Shown: piece by piece, positions 33,323 through 44,587 of the stretch
Position numbering within the stretch: the stretch's first letter is position 1
Layout of the letters: each line of letters begins with the position of its first letter
Source: Thermoactinospora rubra
GTDB taxonomy: Bacteria; Actinomycetota; Actinomycetes; Streptosporangiales; Streptosporangiaceae
Assembly: GCF_002093975.1 (NCBI RefSeq)
Contig: NZ_MSZZ01000034.1
Coordinates: 1-64,000 of the forward strand
Direction: 5' to 3'
Length of the DNA stretch: 64,000 nucleotides
Position numbers and translations under genes: made by a program
The notes under the pieces: model-generated
The model's database searches: none
The model's input: the letters and a program-made list of their open reading frames with translations, nothing else
What the model was told of the DNA's origin: nothing

Positions 33323-33643
33323 ATGAACCAGACCCGCAAGCTGTGGGTGTCCGCCGCGGTCGTCGGCGCCGTGATCGCCGGAGGCCTGTTCGTGGCGGCC
33401 ACCGCCTCGGCTGGGGCGCTGGAGAAGATGCGTCAGGAGACCAGAGCCGTGGTGGAGGACCCCGCCCGCGCCACCCCGCCCGCCACACCGCAAAGCTCGC
33501 CGGACCCCTCATCCGACGTCGTGGTCTCGCACGAGCTCAACGACGATCCCGAGAAGGTCGTGCAGTACTGGTTCAAGGAGCGCATGGAGCAGGCCGAGCC
33601 CATGCCGATGCCGACCCTCGACGGGATCGACGTTTCGGAGTGA
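33323..33643 (+). CDS. Small membrane-anchored or secreted protein, unknown
   Basis: A 106-residue protein. Residues ~7-30 form one hydrophobic segment (LWVSAAVVGAVIAGGLFVAA) that could be a membrane anchor or a signal peptide ending in ASA. A Pro/Ser-rich linker (about 49-66) and an acidic C-terminal part follow (ELNDDPEKVVQYWFKERMEQ). No known domain is recognised. It starts 27 bp after menE and may be cotranscribed with it. Confidence 0.7.
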   Translation: MNQTRKLWVSAAVVGAVIAGGLFVAATASAGALEKMRQETRAVVEDPARATPPATPQSSPDPSSDVVVSHELNDDPEKVVQYWFKERMEQAEPMPMPTLDGIDVSE

Positions 33644-33795
33644 CGCGCGCCATAAACATCCTGTGACGCCGAGGGAACAAAACCCGGATTCTGGCGTTAT
33701 TGGTACTGGCGCGTTGATGAGGCCGTGCCCCACGGCGGTGTCCAGCAGGCGCCCCGCCGACCGGCCCAGGACGAGCCCACTCCCACCTGACGATA

Positions 33796-33819
33796 CCCCA
33801 AACCGTGCCCCAAACCGTG
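33796..33819 (+). repeat. 12-bp tandem repeat upstream of the sigma-factor gene
   Basis: CCCCAAACCGTG occurs twice in a row (33796-33807, 33808-33819), 40 bp before the sigma-factor start and in its leader or promoter. The remaining 33644-33795 shows nothing clear. Confidence 0.8.
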
Positions 33820-33858
33820 CCCATGACTGTTTCCACTCCGCGAGGAGGAGGTGTCCTC

Positions 33859-35241
33859 ATGCCCACCACCGCTGTGGCTGCCAGGCCGCACGCCACTCTC
33901 GACCAGCTCCTCGATCGAGGGCGAACGCAGGGTCACCTGTCCCTCGCCGAGCTGCGCGACGCGTTCGCCGAGGCCGGGATCAGCCCCGCCGAGGGCCGCG
34001 ACATCCTGCGCGAGCTGACCGAGGCCGGGGTGAGCCTGGCCGCCGAGGAGGAGCCGGCCCCGGCCCGGACGAGCGCCGCCAAGGCCACCGCCAAGAGCGC
34101 CACGAGGAAGGCCGCCGCCAAGGCCGGCAAGCCCGCCAAGACCTCCTCGCGGGCCAAGAGCGCGGCCAAGGCCCAGCCGGACCAGGCCGGGGAGCCCGTG
34201 GCGCGGGCCGAGGACACCCTCGCCGTCGCGGACACCGTTCCCGTCGCGGACGCCGTCTCCGAGGAGCCGGAGCTGACCGCCGAGGACGTCGAGCTGGAGC
34301 AGGACGAGCTCGACCTCGACGACACCGCCTCGGTCATGGGCGACTCGGTGCACACCTACCTGAAGTCCATCGGCCGCCGGACCCTGCTGACCGCCGAGGA
34401 GGAGGTCGAGCTGGCCCGCCGGATCGAGGCCGGGCTGTACGCCGAGTACAAGCTCGAGACCCAGCCGGACCTGTCGCCGGAGTACCGCGAGGAGCTGGAG
34501 TGGGTGGCCCGCGACGGCCGCCAGGCCAAGGACCACATGCTGGAGGCGAACCTGCGCCTGGTGGTGTCGGTGGCCAAGAAGTACACCGACCGCGGCATGG
34601 CGCTGCTGGACGTGGTCCAGGAGGGCAACCTCGGCCTGATCCGCGCGGTGGAGAAGTTCGACTACACCAAGGGCTTCAAGTTCTCCACCTACGCGATGTG
34701 GTGGATCCGGCAGGCGATCCAGCGCGGCTTCGCCGACTCGGCGCGCACCATCCGCCTGCCCGTCCACGTGCTGGAGATGCTCTCGAAGCTGTCGCGGGTC
34801 GAGCGTGACATGCACCAGCGGCTGGGCCGCGAGCCCACGCCCGAGGAGCTGGCCGTCGAGCTGGACAAGACGCCCGACCAGATCGAGGAGCTGCTGCGCA
34901 CGGCGCGCCAGCCGATCTCGCTCAACGCCACCATCGGCGAGGACGGCGAGACGACCATCGGCGACCTGATCGAGGACGTGGACTCCCCCGAGGCCTCGGA
35001 GATCGTCGACCGGCAGCTGCTGGCCGACCAGCTGCGCGGCGTCCTGGACAACCTCTCGCCGCGCGAGGCGCGCATCATGGCGCTGCGCTTCGGCCTGATC
35101 GACGGCAAGCCGCACACGCTGGACGAGATCGGCAAGCACCTGGGCCTGACCCGGGAGCGGATCCGCCAGCTGGAGAAGGAGTCGCTGTCCAAGCTGCGCC
35201 ACCCGAGCAACACCCGCCCGCTGCTGGACTGGGCCAGCTGA
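33859..35241 (+). CDS. Primary-type sigma-70 factor (RpoD/HrdB family)
   Basis: A 460-residue group 1/2 sigma factor. Residues ~10-65 resemble region 1.1 ([19 protein letters not shown]), followed by an Ala/Lys-rich linker (about 72-115) and an acidic stretch. Region 1.2 begins at about 161 ([20 protein letters not shown]), regions 2.1-2.4 at ~215-300 ([14 protein letters not shown]), and region 4.2 at ~422-450 ([20 protein letters not shown]). It would direct RNA polymerase to housekeeping-type promoters. Whether it is the main sigma factor or a paralogue cannot be told from one window. AGGAGG precedes the ATG. A hairpin terminator follows. Confidence 0.92.
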   Translation: MPTTAVAARPHATLDQLLDRGRTQGHLSLAELRDAFAEAGISPAEGRDILRELTEAGVSLAAEEEPAPARTSAAKATAKSATRKAAAKAGKPAKTSSRAKSAAKAQPDQAGEPVARAEDTLAVADTVPVADAVSEEPELTAEDVELEQDELDLDDTASVMGDSVHTYLKSIGRRTLLTAEEEVELARRIEAGLYAEYKLETQPDLSPEYREELEWVARDGRQAKDHMLEANLRLVVSVAKKYTDRGMALLDVVQEGNLGLIRAVEKFDYTKGFKFSTYAMWWIRQAIQRGFADSARTIRLPVHVLEMLSKLSRVERDMHQRLGREPTPEELAVELDKTPDQIEELLRTARQPISLNATIGEDGETTIGDLIEDVDSPEASEIVDRQLLADQLRGVLDNLSPREARIMALRFGLIDGKPHTLDEIGKHLGLTRERIRQLEKESLSKLRHPSNTRPLLDWAS

Positions 35242-35253
35242 ACTCGCCGCCCG

Positions 35254-35283
35254 GGCCCCGGAGCTTGCATCGGCTCCGGGGCC
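35254..35283 (+). terminator. Terminator of the sigma-factor gene
   Basis: GGCCCCGGAGC (35254-35264) and GCTCCGGGGCC (35273-35283): a perfect 11-bp stem with an 8-nt loop, 13 bases after the stop codon. Confidence 0.85.
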
Positions 35284-35302
35284 TGGCGCATGTTAGGGAC
35301 TC

Positions 35303-36373
35303 GTGAGAGCACGAGATCTTCCCATCACGCTGGACGGCGTCCCCGGACGCTGGAACGCGATCACCGACGTCCCCGGTGTCGAGGTCGGCTACGTCACCCT
35401 GACCGGGGGCGAGGCGCGCACCGGCGTCACCGCGATCCTGCCCCGCGGCCGCGAGCGGGTGGGAGTCCCGTGCGCCGCCGGCACCTACGCGCTCAACGGC
35501 AACGGCGAGATGACCGGCACCGCGTGGATCGAGGAGACCGGCGCGCTGAGCCTGCCCGTCATGATCACCAACACGCACGCGGTCGGCACCGTGCACCGCG
35601 GCGTGATCGACTGGGTCGCCCGCCGCCACCCCGCCCTGGCCGCCCAGTGGCTGCTGCCCGTGGTGGCCGAGACCTACGACGGCTACCTCAACGACATCAA
35701 CGCCCCGCACGTCAGGCTGGAGCACGCCGCCCAGGCCATCGAGGCGGCCGCGGGCGGGCCGGTCGCCGAGGGCAACGTCGGCGGCGGCACCGGCATGAAC
35801 TGCTACTCCTACAAGGGCGGCTCGGGGACGGCCTCGCGCGTGGTCGAGCACGGCCGCGACGCCTACACCGTGGGCGCCTTCGTCCAGGCCAACTTCGGCA
35901 GCCGCCACGAGCTGACCGTGGCCGGGGTCAAGGTGGGGCCGCAGCTGCTGGAGGACGACCCGATGGCGGAGTACTTCGCCGCCCCGCCCGGCGCCGGCTC
36001 GGTGATCGTCGTGCTGGCCACCGACGCTCCGCTGCTGCCCGGCCAGTGCAAGGCGCTGGCCCGGCGGGTGCCGCTGGGCCTGGCCAGGACCGGCACAACC
36101 GGCAGCCACTACTCCGGCGACCTATTCCTGGCCTTCTCCACCGCCAACGAGGGCGCCCTGGCCACCGGCTTCACGGTGGCCGAGGACTACCAGAGCATGC
36201 GCTTGGTGCCCTGGGGGCGGATGGACCCGTTCTTCGAGGCGGTCGTGCAGGCGGTGGAGGAGGCGGTGCTCAACGCACTGACGGCGGCGGAGGAGATGAC
36301 CGGCCGGGCCGGGCACCGCTCCCCCGCCCTGCCGGTGGACCGCCTGGTCCGGTTGCTGACCGCCCCGCGATGA
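35303..36373 (+). CDS. P1-family (DmpA-like) aminopeptidase
   Basis: A 356-residue protein of the self-processing P1 (DmpA/BapA) family of N-terminal nucleophile peptidases. Conserved parts: ITDVPGVEVGYVTL, ALNGNGEMTGTAWIEETG, TNTHAVGTVHRG, VGGGTGMNCYSYKGG, and the cleavage site region with Ser271 in HYSGDLFLAFSTAN, the predicted nucleophile exposed after autocleavage. Substrates are D- or beta-amino-acid peptides in known members. No signal peptide is visible, so it is probably cytoplasmic. GTG start with AGGGA close upstream. Confidence 0.88.
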   Translation: MRARDLPITLDGVPGRWNAITDVPGVEVGYVTLTGGEARTGVTAILPRGRERVGVPCAAGTYALNGNGEMTGTAWIEETGALSLPVMITNTHAVGTVHRGVIDWVARRHPALAAQWLLPVVAETYDGYLNDINAPHVRLEHAAQAIEAAAGGPVAEGNVGGGTGMNCYSYKGGSGTASRVVEHGRDAYTVGAFVQANFGSRHELTVAGVKVGPQLLEDDPMAEYFAAPPGAGSVIVVLATDAPLLPGQCKALARRVPLGLARTGTTGSHYSGDLFLAFSTANEGALATGFTVAEDYQSMRLVPWGRMDPFFEAVVQAVEEAVLNALTAAEEMTGRAGHRSPALPVDRLVRLLTAPR

Positions 36374-36389
36374 CCCCGCGGCCGGGGTC
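36372..36389. terminator. Hairpin after the P1 peptidase gene
   Basis: GACCCCG (36372-36378) and CGGGGTC (36383-36389), loop CGGC; overlaps the stop codon and lies between convergent genes. Confidence 0.65.
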
Positions 36390-36403
36390 CAGCAGGCGGC
36401 GGG

Positions 36404-36835
36404 TCAGTGGGCGGCGGCCCGGTGGCGCTCGTCCCGGACCACCCGGCCCACCGTGACCTCGGGCACCCGGGGGATGTTCCACAGCCGGTTGCGCTCGCGC
36501 AGCGTGCGCAACCGCTCCACCTCCGAGGTCCACATCGCGCCCTCGGGGGTGGCCTTGGCCTTGCGGCGGCGGATGCGGTCGTCATAGGCGTACACGCCGA
36601 ACGTCGCCCGCTGCCCGGCCTCGGCCGCCCGCAGCGCCTCCGTCAACGCCTTGTCCAACGCCAGCCCGGCCTCGCGCAGCTCCTCGTCGGGCGCCTGCGC
36701 CGCCTGCAGCTCGCGCAGCCGCTGCTCGGCCACCCGCGCCTTGTCGAGCAGCTCGGGGAAGCTCTTGGAGATCTCCAGGTCCGCGTGGTAACGGACCTCG
36801 GCCTCGCGGCTGACCCGCGGACGGAAGAACGCCAT
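36404..36835 (-). CDS. Hypothetical protein with a coiled-coil centre
   Basis: A 143-residue protein I do not recognise. After FFRPRVSREAEVRYHADLEI comes a charged helical stretch of heptad character (LLDKARVAEQRLRELQAAQA) and a basic C-terminus (DDRIRRRKAKATPEG). No signal peptide or membrane segment. The ATG at 36835 has AAAGGTG nine bases upstream; a start at 36859 would add eight residues. It is divergent from a TetR gene with about 117 bp between. Confidence 0.6.
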   Translation of the reverse strand: MAFFRPRVSREAEVRYHADLEISKSFPELLDKARVAEQRLRELQAAQAPDEELREAGLALDKALTEALRAAEAGQRATFGVYAYDDRIRRRKAKATPEGAMWTSEVERLRTLRERNRLWNIPRVPEVTVGRVVRDERHRAAAH

Positions 36836-36916
36836 GGACTGTGCACCTTTCACGCTCATGATGACCAGGGGTAAGCGTACGCCCTGGCCGAGGCGGAGTG
36901 GCACGCGCGTCGCCCT

Positions 36917-36927
36917 TTACAAAGTAA
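36917..36927. promoter_or_regulatory. Candidate TetR operator resembling the 15-bp word
   Basis: TTAC-AAA-GTAA is a perfect inverted repeat 25 bp before the TetR start. With its flank it reads CTTTACAAAGTAAGC, the same as copy 3 of the repeated word for its first twelve bases. Confidence 0.5.
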
Positions 36928-36952
36928 GCCACCGTCGGGCACGATGATCGCC

Positions 36953-37522
36953 ATGCCCGCCAAGAGACCGCCCGTCCCGCTCTCCCGCGAGCGGATCATC
37001 GACGCCGCCCTGCACATCGCCGACAGCCAGGGCCTGCGCCGCCTGACCATGCGCCGCCTGGGCGACGCGCTGGAGGTGGAGGCGATGGCCATCTACCACC
37101 ACCTGCCCCGCGGCAAGGAGGCGCTCATGGACGCCCTGGCCGAGCACGTCACCGCCGTCCACGCCGAGCCCGGCCCCACCTGGCAGGACACCGCCAGGGC
37201 CTGGTGCCGCGCCGCCCGCGAGGCGCTGCGCGACCACCCGGGCGTGCTCGCCCTCGCCCTGACCAAGCCGCCCAAGGGCGCCACCGCCGTGGCCATCAGG
37301 GAGCAGATCGAGCAGCTGGAGAGCTTCGGGCTGGCGGGCGCGGCGGAGGCCGTACGGGCCCTGCGGGCCTTCGTCTTCGGCAGCGTGGCGGTCGAGGTGC
37401 AGCAGTCGGGCTGGGCCGACCCGGAGGCCGACGGCTGGACCCGGCGCGACGAGCGGGCCGACGCCGACTTCGAGCGCGGGCTGGAGGCGCTGCTGCGCGG
37501 CCTGTCCGCGGGACCGGCGTGA
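36953..37522 (+). CDS. TetR-family regulator with TetR_C domain
   Basis: A 189-residue protein with a classical TetR DNA-binding domain (LSRERIIDAALHIADSQGLR; LTMRRLGDALEVEAMAIYHH) and a C-terminal domain of the TetR_C type. ATGs at 36944 and 36953 are both usable. The upstream TTAC-AAA-GTAA repeat is the likely self-operator, and its likeness to the repeated 15-bp word makes this protein a candidate binder of those sites. No target gene is adjacent apart from the divergent coiled-coil protein. Confidence 0.85.
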   Translation: MPAKRPPVPLSRERIIDAALHIADSQGLRRLTMRRLGDALEVEAMAIYHHLPRGKEALMDALAEHVTAVHAEPGPTWQDTARAWCRAAREALRDHPGVLALALTKPPKGATAVAIREQIEQLESFGLAGAAEAVRALRAFVFGSVAVEVQQSGWADPEADGWTRRDERADADFERGLEALLRGLSAGPA

Positions 37523-37715
37523 CGAAGGCGACGCGGGTGACGCCGGTGGCGGCGAGTGACCCACCTGGGTGAGCGCGCTGTCCCCGCAACCGCCCTAATG
37601 GGCTATGTCGTAGGGTGTGATCTGCGTCGCACACTATCTCCAAGACCCAGAAAACCGATCCGCTCGACGGGCCCACGCCCGCGAGCCCAGTCCACGAGAT
37701 ATCGGAGGCACGCCA

Positions 37716-37910
37716 ATGTGCCCGCACGACCCGGCATGCCCGCCGGCCGACGCGCCCGACCGCGAGGCCGCGCGCACCCTCGCCTGCCACCCGGAGCAGG
37801 GCTGGAGCCTGCTCTGCAACGGGGTCGTCCTGTTCGAGGACACAGGCGAGCTCCTGCCCGACGGCGCCGTCATCGCCCCGCACCGGCCGGTGCCCGTCGG
37901 TAGTCCTTGA
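37716..37910 (+). CDS. DUF5999 family protein
   Basis: A 64-residue actinomycete-specific protein with CPHDPACPPAD at the N-terminus and the highly conserved HPEQGWSLLCNGVVLFEDTG. Two Cys near the start and one in the centre could bind metal, but this is not established; function unknown. GGAGG lies eight bases before the ATG. Its last 41 bases overlap the 3' end of the convergent hydrolase gene. Confidence 0.85.
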   Translation: MCPHDPACPPADAPDREAARTLACHPEQGWSLLCNGVVLFEDTGELLPDGAVIAPHRPVPVGSP

Positions 37911-38484
37911 TCCAGTCGGCGACGACCTCGCCGACCCTGACGGGGTGCTTGTTCAGATCGTGTCCCTCACCGGGCAGCACCACCAGGCGCGCGGCGTCGG
38001 CCGCGTCGGGGACGCCGAAGGGATCCCGGTCTCCGTTGACCACCAGCACGTCGACGCCGGCGCCGCGCAGCTCCGCGGCCCTGGAACGGTCCGGCCTGCC
38101 CGGCGGGTGCAGGGGGAAGGCCAGGGCCACCACCGCCGCCGCCCCGACCGTCTGGGCGGTACGGCAGGCGACCCGCGCCCCGTTGCTCCGCCCGCCCTGC
38201 ACCAGCGGCAGGTCCGGCCAGCGCTCGCGCAGCCGCCCGACGACCGCCGCCCACGCCTCGTCCTGACGCGCCGCCGGCCCGGGGGCACGGGCGCCGGCCA
38301 GGCGGAACGGCTGCGTCACGCGCGCCACCGTCGCCCCCGCCTCCAGCGCGGCCTGCCGTACGGCCAGCAGGTCGGGGGCGTCCACTCCCCCACCGGAACC
38401 GTGGGTGAGCACCAGCAGCAGCCGCGCGCCCGCCGCCTCGTCGATCTCGACCAGGGCCGGGCCGCGTGGCGTGTCGATCCGCAT
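37870..38484 (-). CDS. Alpha/beta hydrolase, KANL3/Tex30-like
   Basis: A 204-residue small alpha/beta hydrolase. The oxyanion region is LVLTHGSGGGVDAPD, the nucleophile elbow GGRSNGARVACRTA (Ser in GRSNG), the acid in VNGDRDPFG, and His in LPGEGHDLN. The reaction is unknown. Its 3' end overlaps the convergent DUF5999 gene by 41 bp. Confidence 0.8.
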   Translation of the reverse strand: MRIDTPRGPALVEIDEAAGARLLLVLTHGSGGGVDAPDLLAVRQAALEAGATVARVTQPFRLAGARAPGPAARQDEAWAAVVGRLRERWPDLPLVQGGRSNGARVACRTAQTVGAAAVVALAFPLHPPGRPDRSRAAELRGAGVDVLVVNGDRDPFGVPDAADAARLVVLPGEGHDLNKHPVRVGEVVADWIKDYRRAPAGAGR

Positions 38485-38566
38485 GCGGCCACCGTAGCGG
38501 GGGACGAGGCCCGTCCCTCCCTCAGGGGGATGTCCGGCGTGCCGCCGGTGTGCGACAGTGGCTTGC

Positions 38567-38911
38567 ATGGCTGACATGCACTCGGAGCTCCAGCGCGATC
38601 TCCGAGCCTCCCTCGATGCCCGCCGTGAGCTCGGGCCCGACTATGAGGCGGCGTTGGTGGAGTCCTTCGTCGAACGGCTGGACCAGGCCATCGCCGCCCG
38701 CGTGCGGGAGGAGGTCCGCGCCCAGAGGCCGAAGAAGGCCAAGGGCGGCGGCGGGAGCGGCCCCGCCGTCCCGGTGGCGATCTGCTCGCTGATCTTCGGC
38801 ATCCCGCTCACCGCGATCACCGCGGAGAAGGCCGGGATCGTCGGCCTTCTCGTGGTGTGGATCGGCATCGCCGTGGTGAACGTGGCCGTGGCGCTGGCCT
38901 CGCGCGACTGA
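38567..38911 (+). CDS. Small membrane protein
   Basis: A 114-residue protein: the N-terminal 60 residues are charged and helical (LGPDYEAALVESFVERLDQA), followed by a Gly/Lys-rich linker and two hydrophobic segments (VAICSLIFGIPLTAITA; IVGLLVVWIGIAVVNVAVAL). It probably sits in the cytoplasmic membrane with the N-terminus in the cytoplasm. Function unknown. ATGs at 38567 and 38576 are alternatives. Confidence 0.75.
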   Translation: MADMHSELQRDLRASLDARRELGPDYEAALVESFVERLDQAIAARVREEVRAQRPKKAKGGGGSGPAVPVAICSLIFGIPLTAITAEKAGIVGLLVVWIGIAVVNVAVALASRD

Positions 38912-38929
38912 GCCGCCCCAGAGGGCGGC
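38912..38929. terminator. Hairpin after the small membrane protein gene
   Basis: GCCGCCC (38912-38918), loop CAGA, GGGCGGC (38923-38929), directly after the stop codon and before the convergent secreted-protein gene. Confidence 0.7.
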
Positions 38930-38941
38930 TCACAGGACGGC

Positions 38942-39652
38942 TCAGAGGACGGCGCAGCCGATGCGGACCGGGACGCGGGCCGAGTAGCGGCCCGACAGGG
39001 TGTCGTAGGCGTAGGCGTAGGCGTTGGCCGGCTTGCCCGGGGCCGAGCAGTCGAACTTGCCGGTCTTGTAGCCGAAGCTGGCGCCGGGGTGGCCCGTGTG
39101 GGACTTGGCGGTCACGCTGCCGTGCCAGTACACCGCGTCGTTGTGGCTCCACCGGATGACGAGCTTGACCTGGCCGAAGTTGTAGTGGCTGCCGTTGAGC
39201 TTCAGGCGGGCGATGTCGTCGGTCGAGGTGCGGGTGGCGGTACCGTCGCCGTTGTCCCGCGGGGCGATCGTGTACTTGGTGATCCACAGCTTGGCCAGGA
39301 CCTTGCGGCCGGCGCTGGCGCGGTTGTCGTCGGCGGCCCGCTGCCGCTCCTGCACGCTCACGCAGACGTCGTCGCCGGGGAAGGCCTCACGCCACACGTA
39401 CGGCACGACGCAGGTGTGCGGGCCGTAGGCGCCGTCGGTCCAGCGGCTGTGCTTGGCGGCGTTGTCCGCGGCGACCCTGTCGCGGGTCTGCGGGGTGACG
39501 CAGACCAGGTCGGAGGCGCGGGCCACGCGCCAGACGTAGCCCTGGCGGCAGGTCTCGGCGCCCGGGTCGGCCGAGGCGCTGGAGGCCGGGACGAAGGCGG
39601 TGGCCAGGCCGGCGACCGCCAGCGTGGCGAAAGCGAGTGCGGTGCGCTTCAT
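38942..39652 (-). CDS. Secreted protein with two Cys-containing repeats
   Basis: A 236-residue exported protein. Residues 1-28 are a Sec signal peptide ending in ASA. Two copies of a ~45-residue repeat follow: CRQGYVWRVARASDLVCVTP with DRVAADNAA, then CVVPYVWREAFPGDDVCVSV with QRAADDNRA; each has two Cys that could form a disulphide. The C-terminal ~110 residues look like a beta-rich domain (LKLNGSHYNFGQVKLVIRWS) with Cys near the end. GAGGAG precedes the ATG. No enzymatic motif is recognised. Confidence 0.75.
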   Translation of the reverse strand: MKRTALAFATLAVAGLATAFVPASSASADPGAETCRQGYVWRVARASDLVCVTPQTRDRVAADNAAKHSRWTDGAYGPHTCVVPYVWREAFPGDDVCVSVQERQRAADDNRASAGRKVLAKLWITKYTIAPRDNGDGTATRTSTDDIARLKLNGSHYNFGQVKLVIRWSHNDAVYWHGSVTAKSHTGHPGASFGYKTGKFDCSAPGKPANAYAYAYDTLSGRYSARVPVRIGCAVL

Positions 39653-39752
39653 GGGTACTCCTCGAAGTGGGTCCCGGCCTGACCGGTCGTCGTCCGGGCT
39701 CGCCACTCCGTTGTGCACGCTCGCGCCTGCAGGGCCCTTGCTCCCCGCTGTC

Positions 39753-39765
39753 ATCCGTCACGGAT
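39753..39765. other. Short inverted repeat between the TPR and secreted-protein genes
   Basis: ATCCG-TCA-CGGAT is a perfect inverted repeat, 18 bp beyond the TPR gene stop and ~100 bp upstream of the secreted-protein start; operator or weak terminator. Confidence 0.3.
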
Positions 39766-39782
39766 AGTGACCTGCAAGCCGG

Positions 39783-40601
39783 TCAAGCCTGGTCGCGCTC
39801 GCGGCGCAGCCGTACCTGCTCGGCCAGCTCCGGGTCGGCGTGCCGCAGGCCGTAGGCCCACACCGCCTCGGCGTCGTCGGCCCGCCCGCGCAGCGGCAGC
39901 GTGCGGGCCAGCAGCTCGATGGCCAGCGAGACGGTCTCGGGATCGACGGGGTCACCGGCGTCACCGGCGTCGGCGGCGTCCTCCACCGCCCAGGCGAACT
40001 GGGCGCAGGCCAGCTCCAGGTGGGCGATGCCGAGCTGGACGCGCAGCCGGGCCGCCTCGGCGCCCGGATCGCCGTCGAGCGCGGCCTGCAGCACCCGTGC
40101 CGCCTCCTCCGGCTCGCCCCGCGCGATGAGCACGTCGGCCAGCCGCCGCGCGGCCGGCGGCGGGCCGCCCGCCGCCAGGGCGGCGCGCAGCTCCTGCTCG
40201 GCACGGTCCAGGTCGCCTTCCTCCTCGGCCAGCCGGGCCAGCGCCAGGTGGGCCAGCGGGACGTAGGTGGAGTTGCCGATGCCCAGCACCCGCTGCCAGG
40301 CCGCCCTGGCCTGCTCCAGGTCGCCCTCGCGCTCGAAGCCCTGGGCCAGGTGGCAGGCCGCCTGCGCGGCGTACTCCGGATGGCCCGTCGCCAGCGCCGT
40401 CCTGGCCGCCGCCCGCGCCGCCTCCGCGTCGCCCTGCTCCTGGCGCACCACGGCCAGCCCCACGGCGGCCTGCGCCCGGTCGGGGTCGTGGGGATCGGCC
40501 GCCAGCTCGGCGAAGATCGCGGCGGCGCCGTCCAGGTGCCCGCTCTCGGCCAGCCGCCGCGCGGACTCCAGCCTGGAGGTGTCGAGTTCCTGGGGGGTCA
40601 A
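39783..40601 (-). CDS. Tetratricopeptide-repeat protein
   Basis: A 272-residue helical protein made of TPR-like units (ARRLAESGHLDGAAAIFAEL; QACHLAQGFEREGDLEQARA; LALARLAEEEGDLDRAEQEL; VLIARGEPEEAARVLQAAL). Such proteins scaffold protein-protein contacts. No signal peptide. The start is a TTG at 40601 decided by the strong AAGGAGG five bases before it. It follows gcvP on the same strand but is separated by two strong hairpins. Confidence 0.8.
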   Translation of the reverse strand: MTPQELDTSRLESARRLAESGHLDGAAAIFAELAADPHDPDRAQAAVGLAVVRQEQGDAEAARAAARTALATGHPEYAAQAACHLAQGFEREGDLEQARAAWQRVLGIGNSTYVPLAHLALARLAEEEGDLDRAEQELRAALAAGGPPPAARRLADVLIARGEPEEAARVLQAALDGDPGAEAARLRVQLGIAHLELACAQFAWAVEDAADAGDAGDPVDPETVSLAIELLARTLPLRGRADDAEAVWAYGLRHADPELAEQVRLRRERDQA

Positions 40602-40622
40602 GGGGCCTCCTTCACACGATGG

Positions 40623-40674
40623 CCCCGAGCCTAACGACTCGGGGCGATCATGTCTCGCCGCACGACGCGGCGAG
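40623..40674 (-). terminator. Two tandem hairpin terminators after gcvP
   Basis: Hairpin one: CTCGCCGC (40654-40661) with GCGGCGAG (40667-40674). Hairpin two: CCCCGAG (40623-40629) with CTCGGGG (40638-40644). Both are perfect and follow the gcvP stop. Confidence 0.75.
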
Positions 40675-40688
40675 TGCGCGGGAGCCGG

Positions 40689-43526
<2,838 letters not shown>

Positions 43527-43593
43527 GACTAGTGCCTCCCGAAGGCTTGGAGAACCGGCGCCCCTGTTGGAAACCACAGGCGCAGGCGCGTGC

Positions 43594-43785
43594 CGGATCT
43601 CCCCCTCTGTCATGGCGACCTGAGAGCTTCGCCCCCGGGAGCGGGGACTTGCACCGTCGGTGAGACGCGCCTGGCGGGCGCGCCTGCTTTCCAGAGTTGC
43701 CTCACCCGAGCGGTACGGTTGCCTGAGAGATTCCGGGGAGGGTTGCTCCTTCGGCGCCCCGGCCGGACCGGGGACTCTCCCGCAC
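43594..43785 (-). promoter_or_regulatory. Tandem glycine riboswitch
   Basis: On the minus strand aptamer 1 runs from CGGGAGAGTCC through GCCGAAGGAGCAA and CTCTCAGGCAA to the P1 partner near ACTCTGGAAAGC. Aptamer 2 has GGCGAAGCTCTCAGG and ACAGAGGGGGAGATCC. These are the conserved glycine-aptamer segments, with the usual short linker, 67 bp upstream of gcvP. In most bacteria it is an ON switch. Confidence 0.9.
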
Positions 43786-43817
43786 GGGGTCGTCGGCCTT
43801 CGGTCTTCAGCCTACCC

Positions 43818-44441
43818 TCAGCCGATGCGGCGTGCACGCCGGCGCAGGGCCAGCTCGTCAGCGGGATGATCGGCCGGGACGTCGTCGTCCTCGGCCGCCG
43901 CTTGTTCCCCCGGCAGCTCCGCCAGGGATCCCTCGACCTCGCGCCAGACCCTGCCCAGCGCTATCCCGAACACGCCCTGCCCGCCCTGCAGCAGGTCGAT
44001 CACCTCGTCGGCCGAGGTGCACTCGTAGACGCTGACGCCGTCGCTCATGAGCGTGATCTGCGCCAGGTCCGCGACGCCGCGGTCGCGCAGGTGCTGGACG
44101 GCCGCCCTGATCTGCTGCAGGGAGACGCCCGTGTCGAGCAGGCGCTTGACCACCTTCAGGACGAGGATGTCGCGGAAGCTGTACAGGCGCTGGGAGCCCG
44201 ACCCTTGGGCGGCTCTTATCGTGGGCTCCACCAGGCCGGTGCGCGCCCAGTAGTCGAGCTGCCTGTAGGTGATGCCGGCCGCCGCGCACGCCGTCGGGCC
44301 GCGATAGCCGATGTTCGCAGGAAGGGTGGCGGGCTCCTCGTCGAAGAGCAGACCCTGCTCACCGGCACGCTGCCGCGCGCTTTCGCGCCGCACCGGGTCT
44401 TCCTGGCCGGCCCTTTTTCCCTCGCCGCTGCTGACCGCCAC
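43818..44441 (-). CDS. MerR-family transcriptional regulator (Rv1830-like)
   Basis: A 207-residue protein. After a charged tail the MerR helix-turn-helix reads YRGPTACAAAGITYRQLDYWARTG (about 45-70), followed by the wing and the long coiled coil (LKVVKRLLDTGVSLQQIRAA). Cys residues typical of metal sensors are absent. Order (MerR, DUF151 nuclease, MerR, GarA) matches Mycobacterium tuberculosis Rv1830-Rv1827. The GTG start has GGAGG six bases upstream. Its promoter has MerR-like architecture, so autoregulation is possible. Confidence 0.88.
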   Translation of the reverse strand: MAVSSGEGKRAGQEDPVRRESARQRAGEQGLLFDEEPATLPANIGYRGPTACAAAGITYRQLDYWARTGLVEPTIRAAQGSGSQRLYSFRDILVLKVVKRLLDTGVSLQQIRAAVQHLRDRGVADLAQITLMSDGVSVYECTSADEVIDLLQGGQGVFGIALGRVWREVEGSLAELPGEQAAAEDDDVPADHPADELALRRRARRIG

Positions 44442-44514
44442 GCGGACCTCCGGCTTCTCTCATCCCGTGGCCTGATCTGGGGGTTCGTTGCGGGCGACCA
44501 CGGGTTTCACTTGC

Positions 44515-44544
44515 ACCGTAGGACCGGGACCATGGTCAGTCAAC
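44515..44544 (-). promoter_or_regulatory. Predicted MerR-type promoter with elongated spacer
   Basis: TTGACT (44544-44539) and TACGGT (44520-44515) are separated by 18 nt that contain the palindrome GACCATGGTC (44529-44538). A dyad within a long spacer is the classic MerR-controlled promoter arrangement. Confidence 0.5.
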
Positions 44545-44587
44545 GATCCCACTCGGCGCGTCGTGAAGCGTAAATGCTGTTATATGA

